A model generated the notes under the pieces. That model saw nothing but the letters and a program-made list of their open reading frames with translations. It was not told where the DNA came from and made no database searches. This document shows, in pieces, positions 49,045 to 57,952 of a stretch of 64,000 bases of DNA. Origin of the DNA: Candidatus Methylopumilus sp. (GTDB lineage Bacteria; Pseudomonadota; Gammaproteobacteria; Burkholderiales; Methylophilaceae). The position numbers and the translations under genes were made by a program. Within the stretch, counting starts at the first letter, position 1; each line of letters begins with the position of its first letter. The stretch covers positions 1 through 64,000 of the forward strand of contig SHXT01000006.1 in assembly GCA_009693175.1 (NCBI GenBank), written 5' to 3'.

Positions 49045-49800
49045 ATGCAATTTAAACTTATTTTTATTATCTTTACTTTATTCAGTTGTTTAACTATGGC
49101 CGATGAGGTTAATTTATTTCAAGCAAATTATTTAACTCAAGGCAATAGCAGTTTTCATTCTCTACAAAAGAAGCCAGATACAAAAATTTATTCTGGCATG
49201 AATAAAGATAAAGACAATATTAGAATGCTTGAAGATGGCTTCGACTTAATGGGAACGTCATCATTTCAGGGGCCTTTTATTGAGCCTAATCAAGCATTAA
49301 AGCATGCTCAATCTGCCGAGGCTGATGTTGTTTTAGTGTACGATCGAAAAATTAACAAAATGACGCGATCATCACGTTTAAAGCAGATTCATGATGAAAT
49401 GAGAAAAGAAAATAAAGGTGAAAAAAATACTTCAGTTGAGATTACAGAAACAGATTTAAAAGACAAAAATAGTAAATTTGAATTTTATGCTACTTATTGG
49501 GCAAAGTTACCTAAGCCCATTTTAGGTGTGCATGTCATTAAATTAATTACTAAGAATGCGGATACTAGAGAATCTCAGCAAGAACCTGGCTTAAAAGTGA
49601 TTGCAGTGATTAAAGATTCCCCAGCATATAAGGCAGGCATTCAAAGGGGAGATGCAATTCTTTTATTCAATGATTTAAATGCAGAATCGCCAGAGGAATT
49701 TACTAAAACAGTTTTTAAAGCTCAAGGTACCAAAGTACAAATAAAATACATGAGAGAGAATGAAGAGAAAGTGGCGCTGATTGAATTAAATCAAAGATAG
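49045..49800 (+). CDS. Secreted PDZ-domain protein, function unknown
   Basis: A Sec signal peptide covers about residues 1-19 (ending near LTMA). A central domain with GTSSFQGPFIEPNQALKHAQ and ADVVLVYDRKIN resembles conserved parts of uncharacterised bacterial lipoproteins and secreted proteins. A C-terminal PDZ domain (about 170-250) has GLKVIAVIKDSPAYKAGIQRGD. No protease triad is visible, so it is likely a periplasmic adaptor or chaperone-like protein. The conserved segment LPKPILGVHVIKL precedes the PDZ. Convergent with darP. Confidence 0.7.
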   Translation: MQFKLIFIIFTLFSCLTMADEVNLFQANYLTQGNSSFHSLQKKPDTKIYSGMNKDKDNIRMLEDGFDLMGTSSFQGPFIEPNQALKHAQSAEADVVLVYDRKINKMTRSSRLKQIHDEMRKENKGEKNTSVEITETDLKDKNSKFEFYATYWAKLPKPILGVHVIKLITKNADTRESQQEPGLKVIAVIKDSPAYKAGIQRGDAILLFNDLNAESPEEFTKTVFKAQGTKVQIKYMRENEEKVALIELNQR

Positions 49801-49806
49801 AAAGGT

Positions 49807-50301
49807 TTACTGCTCTATAATTTTTTTTATTAACTTAAAAAGTTCGCGATTGTATTTAGGCGCTTTATCTTTATGTTTTTCGTTAATAGTTTCTTTGATA
49901 GTATCCAAGAGTATAAGCTTCTCTTCTGTAGGATATTTAGATAGGAATTCGCTGATACTTGCTGGTTCCTCTACTAATTTTTTTCGCCATAATTCAATAG
50001 TGTGAAAATGTTGCTTTTCTTTAAGCTCTTGCTGATCCCAGAAAGTAATAATTGTATTTAATTCTGTGGAATCAAAATTTCTCATGAGCTTCCCAATATA
50101 TTGACTCTGTCTTCTTTTCGCACCATTACTTGTGATTTTTTGCATCGCTAGAATAGCCTCAAATAAATTAGGCGGCAAATCTAATGCCCTTAATTTAGAT
50201 ACTGATAGATCGCATAACTTTAATCCAAGTGATTGAAGTTTTTCTGCTTCGAGTTTGAGTTGTGTTCTGCTGACTGTATTTTTTTCGAGGTCTTTTGCCA
50301 T
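49807..50301 (-). CDS. darP: Ribosome-associated protein DarP/YjgA (DUF615)
   Basis: Small basic protein of the DUF615 family that binds the large ribosomal subunit late in assembly. It has SRTQLKLEAEKLQSLGLKLC near the N-terminus and AMQKITSNGAKRRQSQYIGK near residue 68, both characteristic. The length of 164 residues is normal. It is divergent from pmbA, as in most beta- and gammaproteobacteria. Confidence 0.93.
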   Translation of the reverse strand: MAKDLEKNTVSRTQLKLEAEKLQSLGLKLCDLSVSKLRALDLPPNLFEAILAMQKITSNGAKRRQSQYIGKLMRNFDSTELNTIITFWDQQELKEKQHFHTIELWRKKLVEEPASISEFLSKYPTEEKLILLDTIKETINEKHKDKAPKYNRELFKLIKKIIEQ

Positions 50302-50376
50302 TTCAATATGACTTGATTAATAGAGTGACTATTTCTAAGTTATGATAACAGGGTTTACTTTCTCATCCATGCTGAC

Positions 50377-51711
50377 ATGAAAAAAAATCAATTCGATTTA
50401 GATGGCTTAAAAAAAATTGCTGATCACACATTAAATTATGCAAAAAAAATAGGTGCCACTGCATCTGAAATTGAAGTGAGCTATGGTACAGGGAAAAATA
50501 TTTCTGTACGTTTAGGGAGTCTCGAAACTTTAGAAATTAATAGAGATAAAGGACTTTCAGTCACGCTTTATAATGGCCAGAGAAAAGGCAGCTCAAATTC
50601 TTCTGATCTTTCCTTTCAAAGTATTGAAGACACAGTAGACGCAGCTTTTGATATTGCACGTTATACCGCTCCCGATCCTTTATTTGGACTTGCCGATAAA
50701 AATCTTATGGCAACAGACATGAGAGATCTAGATTTATATGGGATATGGGATATTTCTGTAGACCATATGATTGAACTTGCTAAAACATGCGAGGCTCATG
50801 CGCTTGATGTGAGTGAAAAAATCACAAACTCTGAAGGTGCTAGCATTTCATCTTCTGAAGGCGTTTTTATTTATGCAAATAGCTATGGTTTTATGGGGGG
50901 GTACCCTACATCAAGACATTCTATAGGGTGCTCTGTCATTGCCGAAGAAGAGTCTATGATGCAAAGAGACTATTGGTATTCATCTGCAAGGCATGTTGAG
51001 GATTTAGAGTCCGCTGAGTCTGTAGGTTTCTTAGCCGGCAAAAGAACATTATCTCGTTTAGGCGCTAAAAAAATTAAAACTTGTCATGCCCCCGTTATTT
51101 TTGAAGCACCTTTAGCGACTGGATTAATATCCTCTCTCATTTCAGCAATTTCAGGCGGTAATTTATATCGCCAATCTTCTTTTCTTTTGGATTCAATTGG
51201 AAAAAAGGTTGCAAGTGATCAGCTAATAATTCATGAGGATCCTTTTCTTAAACGGGGGGACGCAAGCTCAATGTTTGATGATGAAGGTGTAGCCACTCAA
51301 TCAAGACTATTAGTTGATCAAGGCATTATTAATGGTTACCTCTTATCTTCATATTCAGCAAGAAAACTTGGTATGCAAACCACAGGGAATGCTGGTGGTG
51401 CACACAATTTAATTGTAAAGGCAGGAAATCAGGATTTAACAGAGCTACTCAAAACCATGGGCAAGGGGTTACTTGTTACAGAATTACTTGGTCACGGACT
51501 TAATATGGTGACAGGCGATTACTCTAGAGGCGCTTCAGGGTATTGGATAGAAGATGGGATGATTATTTATCCAGTTGAAGAAATTACGATTGCAGGCAAT
51601 ATGAAAAACATGCTAAAACAGATTGTTGCGATTGGGAATGATATTTACAGAAATGGATCGAAGCAGACAGGTTCAATTTTATTAGAATCGATGAGTATTG
51701 CCTCTAGTTAA
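50377..51711 (+). CDS. pmbA: Metalloprotease PmbA/TldE
   Basis: TldE subunit of the TldD/TldE protease, known for maturing microcin B17, degrading CcdA and processing peptide precursors. The 444 residues include the glycine-rich MVTGDYSRGASGYWIEDG near residue 385 and ELLGHGLNMVTG. The TldD subunit carries the HExxxH zinc site; here only HGLN is present, as expected for TldE. No tldD is in the window. Confidence 0.94.
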   Translation: MKKNQFDLDGLKKIADHTLNYAKKIGATASEIEVSYGTGKNISVRLGSLETLEINRDKGLSVTLYNGQRKGSSNSSDLSFQSIEDTVDAAFDIARYTAPDPLFGLADKNLMATDMRDLDLYGIWDISVDHMIELAKTCEAHALDVSEKITNSEGASISSSEGVFIYANSYGFMGGYPTSRHSIGCSVIAEEESMMQRDYWYSSARHVEDLESAESVGFLAGKRTLSRLGAKKIKTCHAPVIFEAPLATGLISSLISAISGGNLYRQSSFLLDSIGKKVASDQLIIHEDPFLKRGDASSMFDDEGVATQSRLLVDQGIINGYLLSSYSARKLGMQTTGNAGGAHNLIVKAGNQDLTELLKTMGKGLLVTELLGHGLNMVTGDYSRGASGYWIEDGMIIYPVEEITIAGNMKNMLKQIVAIGNDIYRNGSKQTGSILLESMSIASS

Positions 51712-51726
51712 AACTTTAAAGCTGAA

Positions 51727-52467
51727 TCAATTGCCGAATAATGGCACGGTATAAGATTGAAAGCCATCTTTATTGTCTGTGCCATCCTTAACTAGGTTTT
51801 CTCTGTATTGCATATAGCTATCACGCATAAATGCATAAGGATCAAATGCTTGATCACGTATATCGGTATCATCAAGAAGTTCAGCGCGCTTATCAACTAT
51901 AACTGCAGCTGTTGTTATATATCTTGATGTATCATCATTGATATAGGATATTGGGTTGAAGAAGAATGTATCAGTAGCAAAACCAATACCGTCTCTTGTG
52001 CTTGATGGGCCAAGAATTGGAAGCACTAAGTAAGCGCCACTATCAAAGCCATAATAGCCAAGTGTTTGACCAAAATCTTCTCTGGTACGAGCACCACCAC
52101 TTTTCGAATGCACATCAAATACCCCTAAGACACCCACAGTTGTATTAACGGCTACACGACTTGCCGTATTAAAGCTTTGTTTAAATTTAAATTGGAATAC
52201 TTCATTAATCACTGTGACAACGTCAAGAATATTTTTAAAGAAGTTATTAACGCTCGTTTGAACTGGTGAAGGTGTAATTGCTTGGTAGCCCTTAGCAATA
52301 GGTTTAAGCGCTGCTTTATCGACCACACCATTGAATTTATAGATCGTTCGGTTAAGGCCTTCGAGAGGGTCTTTATTTTGTTGTGAAGCACATCCAAACA
52401 TAAATAAAGTGACTAAGATTGCAATAAGAAATTTGCCAATGTACTTTATCATAACTGAAGTATTCAT
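51727..52467 (-). CDS. mlaA: Outer membrane lipoprotein MlaA (VacJ)
   Basis: Component of the Mla phospholipid transport path that removes phospholipids from the outer leaflet. The lipobox FGC puts the lipidated Cys at residue 26. DPLEGLNRTIYKFNGVVDK near residue 33 and REDFGQTLGYYGFDSGAYLVLP near 128 are classical. The length of 246 residues fits. A start at the second Met (residue 6) is also possible. No mlaBCDEF genes are beside it here. Confidence 0.94.
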   Translation of the reverse strand: MNTSVMIKYIGKFLIAILVTLFMFGCASQQNKDPLEGLNRTIYKFNGVVDKAALKPIAKGYQAITPSPVQTSVNNFFKNILDVVTVINEVFQFKFKQSFNTASRVAVNTTVGVLGVFDVHSKSGGARTREDFGQTLGYYGFDSGAYLVLPILGPSSTRDGIGFATDTFFFNPISYINDDTSRYITTAAVIVDKRAELLDDTDIRDQAFDPYAFMRDSYMQYRENLVKDGTDNKDGFQSYTVPLFGN

Positions 52468-52563
52468 TAAAGTTAGTCAATTATCTATGAATGTTGTTTT
52501 TTTGTCTATTAAGTTATTGTAAATCATGGCTTATAGATTTTTTATGTTGCATAAAAACAACAA

Positions 52564-53970
52564 TTAAGATTTACACGATTTATAGAGTGCCAAAGCCTTC
52601 GTGCGTTGAGTTGGATGATCAATTACAGGGCCTGGATAGTCAAACTTTTGAGTTTCTTTAGCTAACCAAGGGGCATGGATGTTTTCGGCCAAACAATCCT
52701 TGAGTTCAGGGATATATTTCTTAATAAATTTGCCTTCCGGATCAAATTTGACAGATTGCGTGACGGGATTAAAAATTCTAAACCATGGTTGAGCATCGCA
52801 CCCCGTGGATGCAGCCCATTGCCAACCACCATTATTGGCACTCAAGTCAAAATCGATGAGCTTTTCTGCAAAATAAGCTTCTCCCCATCGCCAATCTACT
52901 AGTAAATCTTTGACCAAAAAAGAAGCGGCAACCATTCTGAGTCGGTTATGCATAAAGCCTGTTTCGTTAAGTTGTCGTATTGCGGCATCCACAATCGGGT
53001 AACCTGTTTTACCTTCTGTCCAAGCTTTGAAATAATCAAGATTATTTTCAAAAGGAATGGATTCGTAATCTTTTTTAAATGCTTTCCCTTTCGCAATATC
53101 AGGCCGATGAAATAAAATTTGAAAATAAAACTCACGCCATATAAGTTCATTTAGCCATGTTTCTGCTCCTTCACTCAAAGACTCTTGTGCTAAGCGAATT
53201 AGCTGTCTCACAGATACAGTTCCGAATCTTAAGTGGACTGATAAATAAGAAACGCCTTTAATAGCTGGATAATCACGCGTTTTTTTATAATGGGCGATTC
53301 TTTCTTTGAAATCTTCTGCAAGTAATTTTCCACCAGACATTCCTGTATGAATTTTAATATCATGAAGATTCGTTTTCTTAAATCCTATGTCATTTAAGCT
53401 TAATAATGGCGCATATTTAAATTGAGCCAGATTTTGTGAAAGGGGCTCAATATCAAATCTAGGGATCGTTGTATTACTTAATTTTTTTAAGTAATTATTT
53501 TTATAAGGCGTGAAAACTGTATAAGACTTTTCGAGGGCAGTGAGGATTTCATTTTTCTCAAATAAAACTTGATCCTTGAAATCATAAAATGCGATATTTT
53601 TTGCAAGAGCAATCTTTTGAATTTTTTCATCTCGATTGATTGCGTAAGGTTCATAATCACGATTTGTATAGATCGCATCAATATTGAATAGATTGATAGC
53701 ATATGAGATAGCATGTTCGGGAGAATCATATATCACAATTAAATCAGATTTTTTTTGTAAGAAACTTTCTTTGAGTTCCCTGACACTTTCCCATATAAAT
53801 TCAACACGCCTATCATTTTTATTTTTTAGATGGCTTAAGATTTCTTTATCAAAAATAAATATACAAAAAACATGTTGTGATTCGTAAAGTGCTGCATGTA
53901 AAGCTGCATGATCATAATCGCGTAGATCTCTTCTAAACCATACAAGTGAATTCTTATGCCTTTTATTCAC
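52564..53970 (-). CDS. phrB: Deoxyribodipyrimidine photolyase
   Basis: Blue-light DNA repair enzyme with FAD. The N-terminal antenna domain SLVWFRRDLRDYDHAALHAAL is followed by the FAD-binding domain with NELIWREFYFQILFHRP near residue 280. FDLSANNGGWQWAASTGCD near 385 is diagnostic of class I CPD photolyases. The length of 468 residues is full. Retention in such a compact genome suits a sunlit aquatic life. Its 5' end overlaps rlmH. Confidence 0.95.
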   Translation of the reverse strand: MNKRHKNSLVWFRRDLRDYDHAALHAALYESQHVFCIFIFDKEILSHLKNKNDRRVEFIWESVRELKESFLQKKSDLIVIYDSPEHAISYAINLFNIDAIYTNRDYEPYAINRDEKIQKIALAKNIAFYDFKDQVLFEKNEILTALEKSYTVFTPYKNNYLKKLSNTTIPRFDIEPLSQNLAQFKYAPLLSLNDIGFKKTNLHDIKIHTGMSGGKLLAEDFKERIAHYKKTRDYPAIKGVSYLSVHLRFGTVSVRQLIRLAQESLSEGAETWLNELIWREFYFQILFHRPDIAKGKAFKKDYESIPFENNLDYFKAWTEGKTGYPIVDAAIRQLNETGFMHNRLRMVAASFLVKDLLVDWRWGEAYFAEKLIDFDLSANNGGWQWAASTGCDAQPWFRIFNPVTQSVKFDPEGKFIKKYIPELKDCLAENIHAPWLAKETQKFDYPGPVIDHPTQRTKALALYKSCKS

Positions 53971-54424
53971 GATGATAAGGATGATTTTCTAGGATTGAAT
54001 ATGCTCTGAATAATTGTTCTGCAATCATGACGCGCACGAAAGTATGAGGAAATGTAGCCTTAGAAAGGCTCCAGACGAGATTTGCTTTATTAAGAATTTC
54101 CTCATGAATGCCTTCAGCACCACCAATGACAAATACAATACTTTTGAGATTTTCCGACCAGTACTTTAATTTTTGGGAGAATTCACTAGACGTAAATTGC
54201 GTGCCTTTGTCATCAAGAATAATTAAATATTCTTTATCAAGATATCCTAAAATTTTATGTGCTTCATTTAATTTTTTCTGCTCTATAGAAGCAAATTTTT
54301 TTTCAGGCTTTATTTCGATAAGTAAGGGAGAAAATTCATGTGTGATTCTTAAAATGTAATTTTTAAAAGCTTCGTTAATCCAGCTTAGCATTTTGTTGCC
54401 AATAGCAATAATTTTAATTTTCAA
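53963..54424 (-). CDS. rlmH: 23S rRNA pseudouridine-1915 N3-methyltransferase
   Basis: SPOUT methyltransferase acting on m3-pseudouridine 1915 of 23S rRNA. The knot-forming, SAM-binding stretch SIVFVIGGAEGIHEEIL lies near residue 94, and the C-terminal LSKATFPHTFVRVMIAEQLFRA near 120. The length of 153 residues is normal. It overlaps rsfS by four bases, the standard rsfS-rlmH pair. Confidence 0.96.
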   Translation of the reverse strand: MKIKIIAIGNKMLSWINEAFKNYILRITHEFSPLLIEIKPEKKFASIEQKKLNEAHKILGYLDKEYLIILDDKGTQFTSSEFSQKLKYWSENLKSIVFVIGGAEGIHEEILNKANLVWSLSKATFPHTFVRVMIAEQLFRAYSILENHPYHRE

Positions 54425-54783
54425 TGAAGAGAGCTAATTTTTTTAGGGGTTTGTTTTTTAGAAGGCTCAATCCATAATTGTTCGAGATTGTAATAGGCAC
54501 GTGATGTAGGCACCATGATATGAACGATCACTTCATCAACATCTACCAAGACCCACTCGCCTTCTTTTTCACCTTCAATTCCATTAATATGAATATTAAG
54601 TGATTTCATTTTTTCACAAACGTTGTGTGCGAGAGCTTTTGTTTGTCGTGTGGAGTTAGCACTTGCGATAATCATAAAGCTTGTGATAGTGGTGAGTTTT
54701 CTTACGTCGATAACTTCGATATCAAATCCCTTGATGTCCTCAAGTGCTTCGACCACTGCTTTTTTAATATCGTTAACGGTCAT
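54421..54783 (-). CDS. rsfS: Ribosome silencing factor RsfS
   Basis: Binds ribosomal protein uL14 and blocks subunit joining in poor growth conditions. The segments MIIASANSTRQTKALAHNV near residue 37 and GEWVLVDVDEVIVHIM near 75 are conserved. The length of 120 residues fits. nadD, the common upstream neighbour, is absent; panD precedes it by six bases instead. Confidence 0.95.
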   Translation of the reverse strand: MTVNDIKKAVVEALEDIKGFDIEVIDVRKLTTITSFMIIASANSTRQTKALAHNVCEKMKSLNIHINGIEGEKEGEWVLVDVDEVIVHIMVPTSRAYYNLEQLWIEPSKKQTPKKISSLH

Positions 54784-54789
54784 CGATAT

Positions 54790-55170
54790 TTAAGCGGCCT
54801 GGATTTGAATAGAATCTTTTTTTGAAATAATCTGATTTTTTTCGTTGACGTAAATAAAGATAGGCTTGTATTTTTCAAGCTCAAGCTCATTATAATTTCC
54901 ATAAGTTGCAATAATCACAAGATCCCCTGGATTAGCTTTATGCGCAGCAGCACCATTAATGGAAATGACACCAGAATGTCTTTGCGCCTTAATTGCATAA
55001 GTTGTAAAGCGCTCGCCATTTCTGATGTTGTAGATAGCAATTTGCTCATATTCGTGAATATGAGCTGCCTCAAGCAAAGCTTCATCAATAGCACATGAGC
55101 CCTCATATTCAAGTTCTGAATGCGTGACTTGAACGCGATGAAGTTTAGATTTAAGCATGATTCTTTGCAT
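54790..55170 (-). CDS. panD: Aspartate 1-decarboxylase
   Basis: Pyruvoyl enzyme making beta-alanine for pantothenate. The self-cleavage site is Gly24-Ser25 in [32 protein letters not shown] near residue 58 is also conserved. The length of 126 residues is normal. It follows panC after 48 bases on the same strand, so panB, panC and panD form a nearly complete local pantothenate set, lacking only panE or ilvC. Confidence 0.96.
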   Translation of the reverse strand: MQRIMLKSKLHRVQVTHSELEYEGSCAIDEALLEAAHIHEYEQIAIYNIRNGERFTTYAIKAQRHSGVISINGAAAHKANPGDLVIIATYGNYNELELEKYKPIFIYVNEKNQIISKKDSIQIQAA

Positions 55171-55218
55171 ATTTTAGGCTACGAAACTAAGTCTAATGGA
55201 TATCCTATTATAGCCAGT

Positions 55219-56055
55219 TCAATGATGGATGCAAAATTCAATGTTATCAATTAATCGAACAGACCCTAAAGTTGCAGCGCCTAGGATAATCATATGATTT
55301 TCATCGTGAAGTGGTTTTTGAAGTGATTTAGCCGATCGAATAGAAAAGTAGTCGACCAGCCAGCCGGAACCATTTAAATGCTTGATTGCCGTTTCTTCAA
55401 TTTCTTTAATAGGCATCGACTTTTCGATAACTTTTTCTTTCATATTATTCATAATCTCAAATAGCTGAGGTGCTTTTTTTCTATTCCCTGCTGTGAGTAA
55501 ATTATTTCTCGAACTTTTTGCCAAACCATCTTGGTCGCGAATTGTATCTATACCGATTATCTCTATCGGATAGTTCAATTGACGTGTTATTTCTTTAATT
55601 AAAAACAATTGCTGGAAATCTTTTTTTCCAAAAAAAGCCACCTCAGGCTGAATGAGATTAAATAGTTTGCAAATAATAATTGCGACACCGTTAAAATGAC
55701 CTGGTCTAAACTTACCACATAAGTCATGAGCAATCTCAGGAAGATTAATTTGGATAGTATTTGACTTGTCAATAATGTCATTTTCAGATGGCGTAAATAC
55801 AAAAGACACATTTATTTTTTTGAGCATAGATAAATCATGCTCCAAAGTTCGTGGATATTTTTGAAAATCTTCTTCTGAATTAAACTGAAGAGGATTGATA
55901 AAAATACTAACAATCACATGATCCTTTCTTTTTTTAGCTTCTTCAATAAGTGTAAGGTGTCCTTCATGGAGATTCCCCATTGTAGGCACAAATGCCATGC
56001 GAGGTAGCGATCTTAATACTTTAATTAATTCGTCTTGATGATAAATGACGTGCAT
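55219..56055 (-). CDS. panC: Pantothenate synthetase
   Basis: Joins pantoate and beta-alanine with ATP. FVPTMGNLHEGHLTLIEEA near residue 18 holds the HxGH nucleotide-binding motif, and FGKKDFQQLFLIKEI near 145 holds the KMSKS-like KKD region. The length of 278 residues is normal. It lies nine bases after panB. Confidence 0.96.
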   Translation of the reverse strand: MHVIYHQDELIKVLRSLPRMAFVPTMGNLHEGHLTLIEEAKKRKDHVIVSIFINPLQFNSEEDFQKYPRTLEHDLSMLKKINVSFVFTPSENDIIDKSNTIQINLPEIAHDLCGKFRPGHFNGVAIIICKLFNLIQPEVAFFGKKDFQQLFLIKEITRQLNYPIEIIGIDTIRDQDGLAKSSRNNLLTAGNRKKAPQLFEIMNNMKEKVIEKSMPIKEIEETAIKHLNGSGWLVDYFSIRSAKSLQKPLHDENHMIILGAATLGSVRLIDNIEFCIHH

Positions 56056-56064
56056 ATTAGGGAA

Positions 56065-56820
56065 TTAGGAATGATCTTTTATGAATTGCATAAGAAAATC
56101 TTGCACGATATTAATCTTGTCGTGAGATAATTGATTTTCTAAATATAGATGATGTGATCTTTGAGGCTGCATAAGTAAGTCATATAAAATAAAAACTTCG
56201 CCATCACATGTTTTTCCAGTATTAAAACCTATGGTTGGAATAGACAATGTTAGGGTAATTTTTTTTGCAATATCTTCTGAAATTGAAGATAAAACAATCA
56301 TGTCTGCACCTGATTTTTCGAGCGCCTTTGCATCCTCTAGAAGTTTTTCAGATGAATTTTTTAAAATTTCTTTTATTTTATCTGCATCGCAATCTTTAAT
56401 ATTTTGAGGCATGAGCCCTATGTGAGCACACACACTTATACCTTTTACTTTTAAATGTCGAATGGTATCTGCTAGTGATGTATCACCTTCAAGCTTTACC
56501 ATATGCGCACCTGCTTCGATAAGTCTTAATGCACTTTGATACGCAAGCTCTGTTGTTTTGTACGTGCCGATAGGAAGGTCACTTATAATAAAAGTAGATT
56601 TAAGGCCTTGCGAAACCGCTTTAGTATGATAAAGCATGTCATCTAATGAAACATTGTGCGTATTTGAATCTCCCTTAATCACGATACCTAAAGAGTCGCC
56701 GACCAAAATAGCATCAATACCAACAGATTCCAAGATAGATGCAAACGTGGCGTCGTAACATGTGAGCATGGTAATTTTTTTACCATTTTTTTTCATAAGA
56801 CTAAGCGATCTTAGATTCAT
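56065..56820 (-). CDS. panB: 3-methyl-2-oxobutanoate hydroxymethyltransferase
   Basis: First enzyme of pantoate synthesis, using methylene-tetrahydrofolate. Motifs are ITMLTCYDATFASI near residue 16, VGDSLGIVIKG near 40, and AHMVKLEGD near 106. The length of 251 residues is slightly short of the usual 260 or so. Its start overlaps the deoxynucleoside kinase stop by four bases. Its one-carbon cofactor links it to folate synthesis, for which folK is two genes upstream. Confidence 0.96.
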   Translation of the reverse strand: MNLRSLSLMKKNGKKITMLTCYDATFASILESVGIDAILVGDSLGIVIKGDSNTHNVSLDDMLYHTKAVSQGLKSTFIISDLPIGTYKTTELAYQSALRLIEAGAHMVKLEGDTSLADTIRHLKVKGISVCAHIGLMPQNIKDCDADKIKEILKNSSEKLLEDAKALEKSGADMIVLSSISEDIAKKITLTLSIPTIGFNTGKTCDGEVFILYDLLMQPQRSHHLYLENQLSHDKINIVQDFLMQFIKDHS

Positions 56821-57464
56821 ATAAGCTGGGGGTTAAAGAACTCACGATTGCTTTTGATATGAATAATTCTATCAACTAGAAGATCTATCGCATGCTCATC
56901 TTTAAGTATGTTTAAATTTTCGTTATTAAGAATAAGAATGGGTGAATGATTATAGCTATGAAAAAATTGACTATAAGATTCAGCAACCTCTTCCAAATAC
57001 TCGCTAGAAATATTTGTTTCATAATCAATATTTCTTTCTTTAATTCTATTTTGTAATGTTTCAATAGATGTTTGTATGTAAATAATAAGGTCAGGTTTAG
57101 GTACTTTTAATTGTAAGTGAGAAAAAATTTGGTGGTAAAGCTTAAATTCCTCATCGTCCAAATTAATTTTTGCAAAGATAGGATCTTTTTCTAAAAAGAA
57201 ATCGGCAACAGTTGATTCTTTGAATATATCTTTTTGAAAGATTTTTTGGATTTGATCGGCTCTTTGAAAAAGAAAAAAAAGCTGTGTTGAGAGTGCATGA
57301 CGCTTCATATCCTCATAAAATCTTGGTAAAAAAGGATTTTGTTCAGCCTTTTCACTAAGAAAATTTACTGAAAATCGATCCGCTAATATTTTTGCCAGTG
57401 TAGATTTTCCTGAGCCAATAGGGCCCTCAACTACAATATAAGGAAATTTATCAAAGATATTCAT
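56817..57464 (-). CDS. Deoxynucleoside kinase (dGK/dAK type)
   Basis: Phosphorylates a deoxynucleoside, most likely deoxyadenosine or deoxyguanosine as in related families. Walker A is VEGPIGSGKSTLAK near residue 12. The segment YEDMKRHALSTQLFFLFQRADQ near 50 and YIQTSIETLQNRIKERNIDYE near 130 match the family. The length of 215 residues fits. Overlaps panB and folK by four bases each, a typical betaproteobacterial arrangement. Substrate choice is inferred. Confidence 0.9.
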   Translation of the reverse strand: MNIFDKFPYIVVEGPIGSGKSTLAKILADRFSVNFLSEKAEQNPFLPRFYEDMKRHALSTQLFFLFQRADQIQKIFQKDIFKESTVADFFLEKDPIFAKINLDDEEFKLYHQIFSHLQLKVPKPDLIIYIQTSIETLQNRIKERNIDYETNISSEYLEEVAESYSQFFHSYNHSPILILNNENLNILKDEHAIDLLVDRIIHIKSNREFFNPQLI

Positions 57465-57946
57465 AAGGTTATACGTTTAGCACTTTTAGGGTTTAATGCT
57501 TTGGCTATTTTAGCGAGATCTCCTATATGTGGAATATAAATATTTGCATTAATTTCTTGAAGAGGGAAGATCACGAAAGATCTTTCATGCATTCTTGCAT
57601 GTGGAATAGTCAATAGAGAGGTTTTTATTTCTACACCCTCAATAAAGAGAATATCCAAATCAAGAGTTCTTGGCGCATTAGGAAATAATCTTTTCCTTCC
57701 ATGTTTATTTTCTAAAGATTGTAATTCTGTTAAAAGCATTTCGGGAGTAAGATCTGTTTTAATTAAGACCACTGCGTTGATAAAATTTGGCTGATCTACA
57801 TAACCTTGTGGTTTACTTAAATAACAACTCGATTTCTTTATGAGTTCACTTTTAGGTAGCTTTGCAAGTTCATCAAATGCTGTTAATACATGATTCAACG
57901 GATCTTCGAAATTACTTCCTACTGCAATGTAAGCCAATGCATTCAT
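57461..57946 (-). CDS. folK: 2-amino-4-hydroxy-6-hydroxymethyldihydropteridine pyrophosphokinase
   Basis: HPPK, which pyrophosphorylates the pterin before folate assembly. AYIAVGSNFEDPLNHV opens the protein, RKRLFPNAPRTLDLDILFIE spans about residues 85-108 with the Mg-binding DxD, and PHARMHERSFVIFPL follows near 120. The length of 161 residues is normal. It lies between pcnB and the deoxynucleoside kinase. Confidence 0.96.
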   Translation of the reverse strand: MNALAYIAVGSNFEDPLNHVLTAFDELAKLPKSELIKKSSCYLSKPQGYVDQPNFINAVVLIKTDLTPEMLLTELQSLENKHGRKRLFPNAPRTLDLDILFIEGVEIKTSLLTIPHARMHERSFVIFPLQEINANIYIPHIGDLAKIAKALNPKSAKRITL

Positions 57947-57952
57947 TATTTA

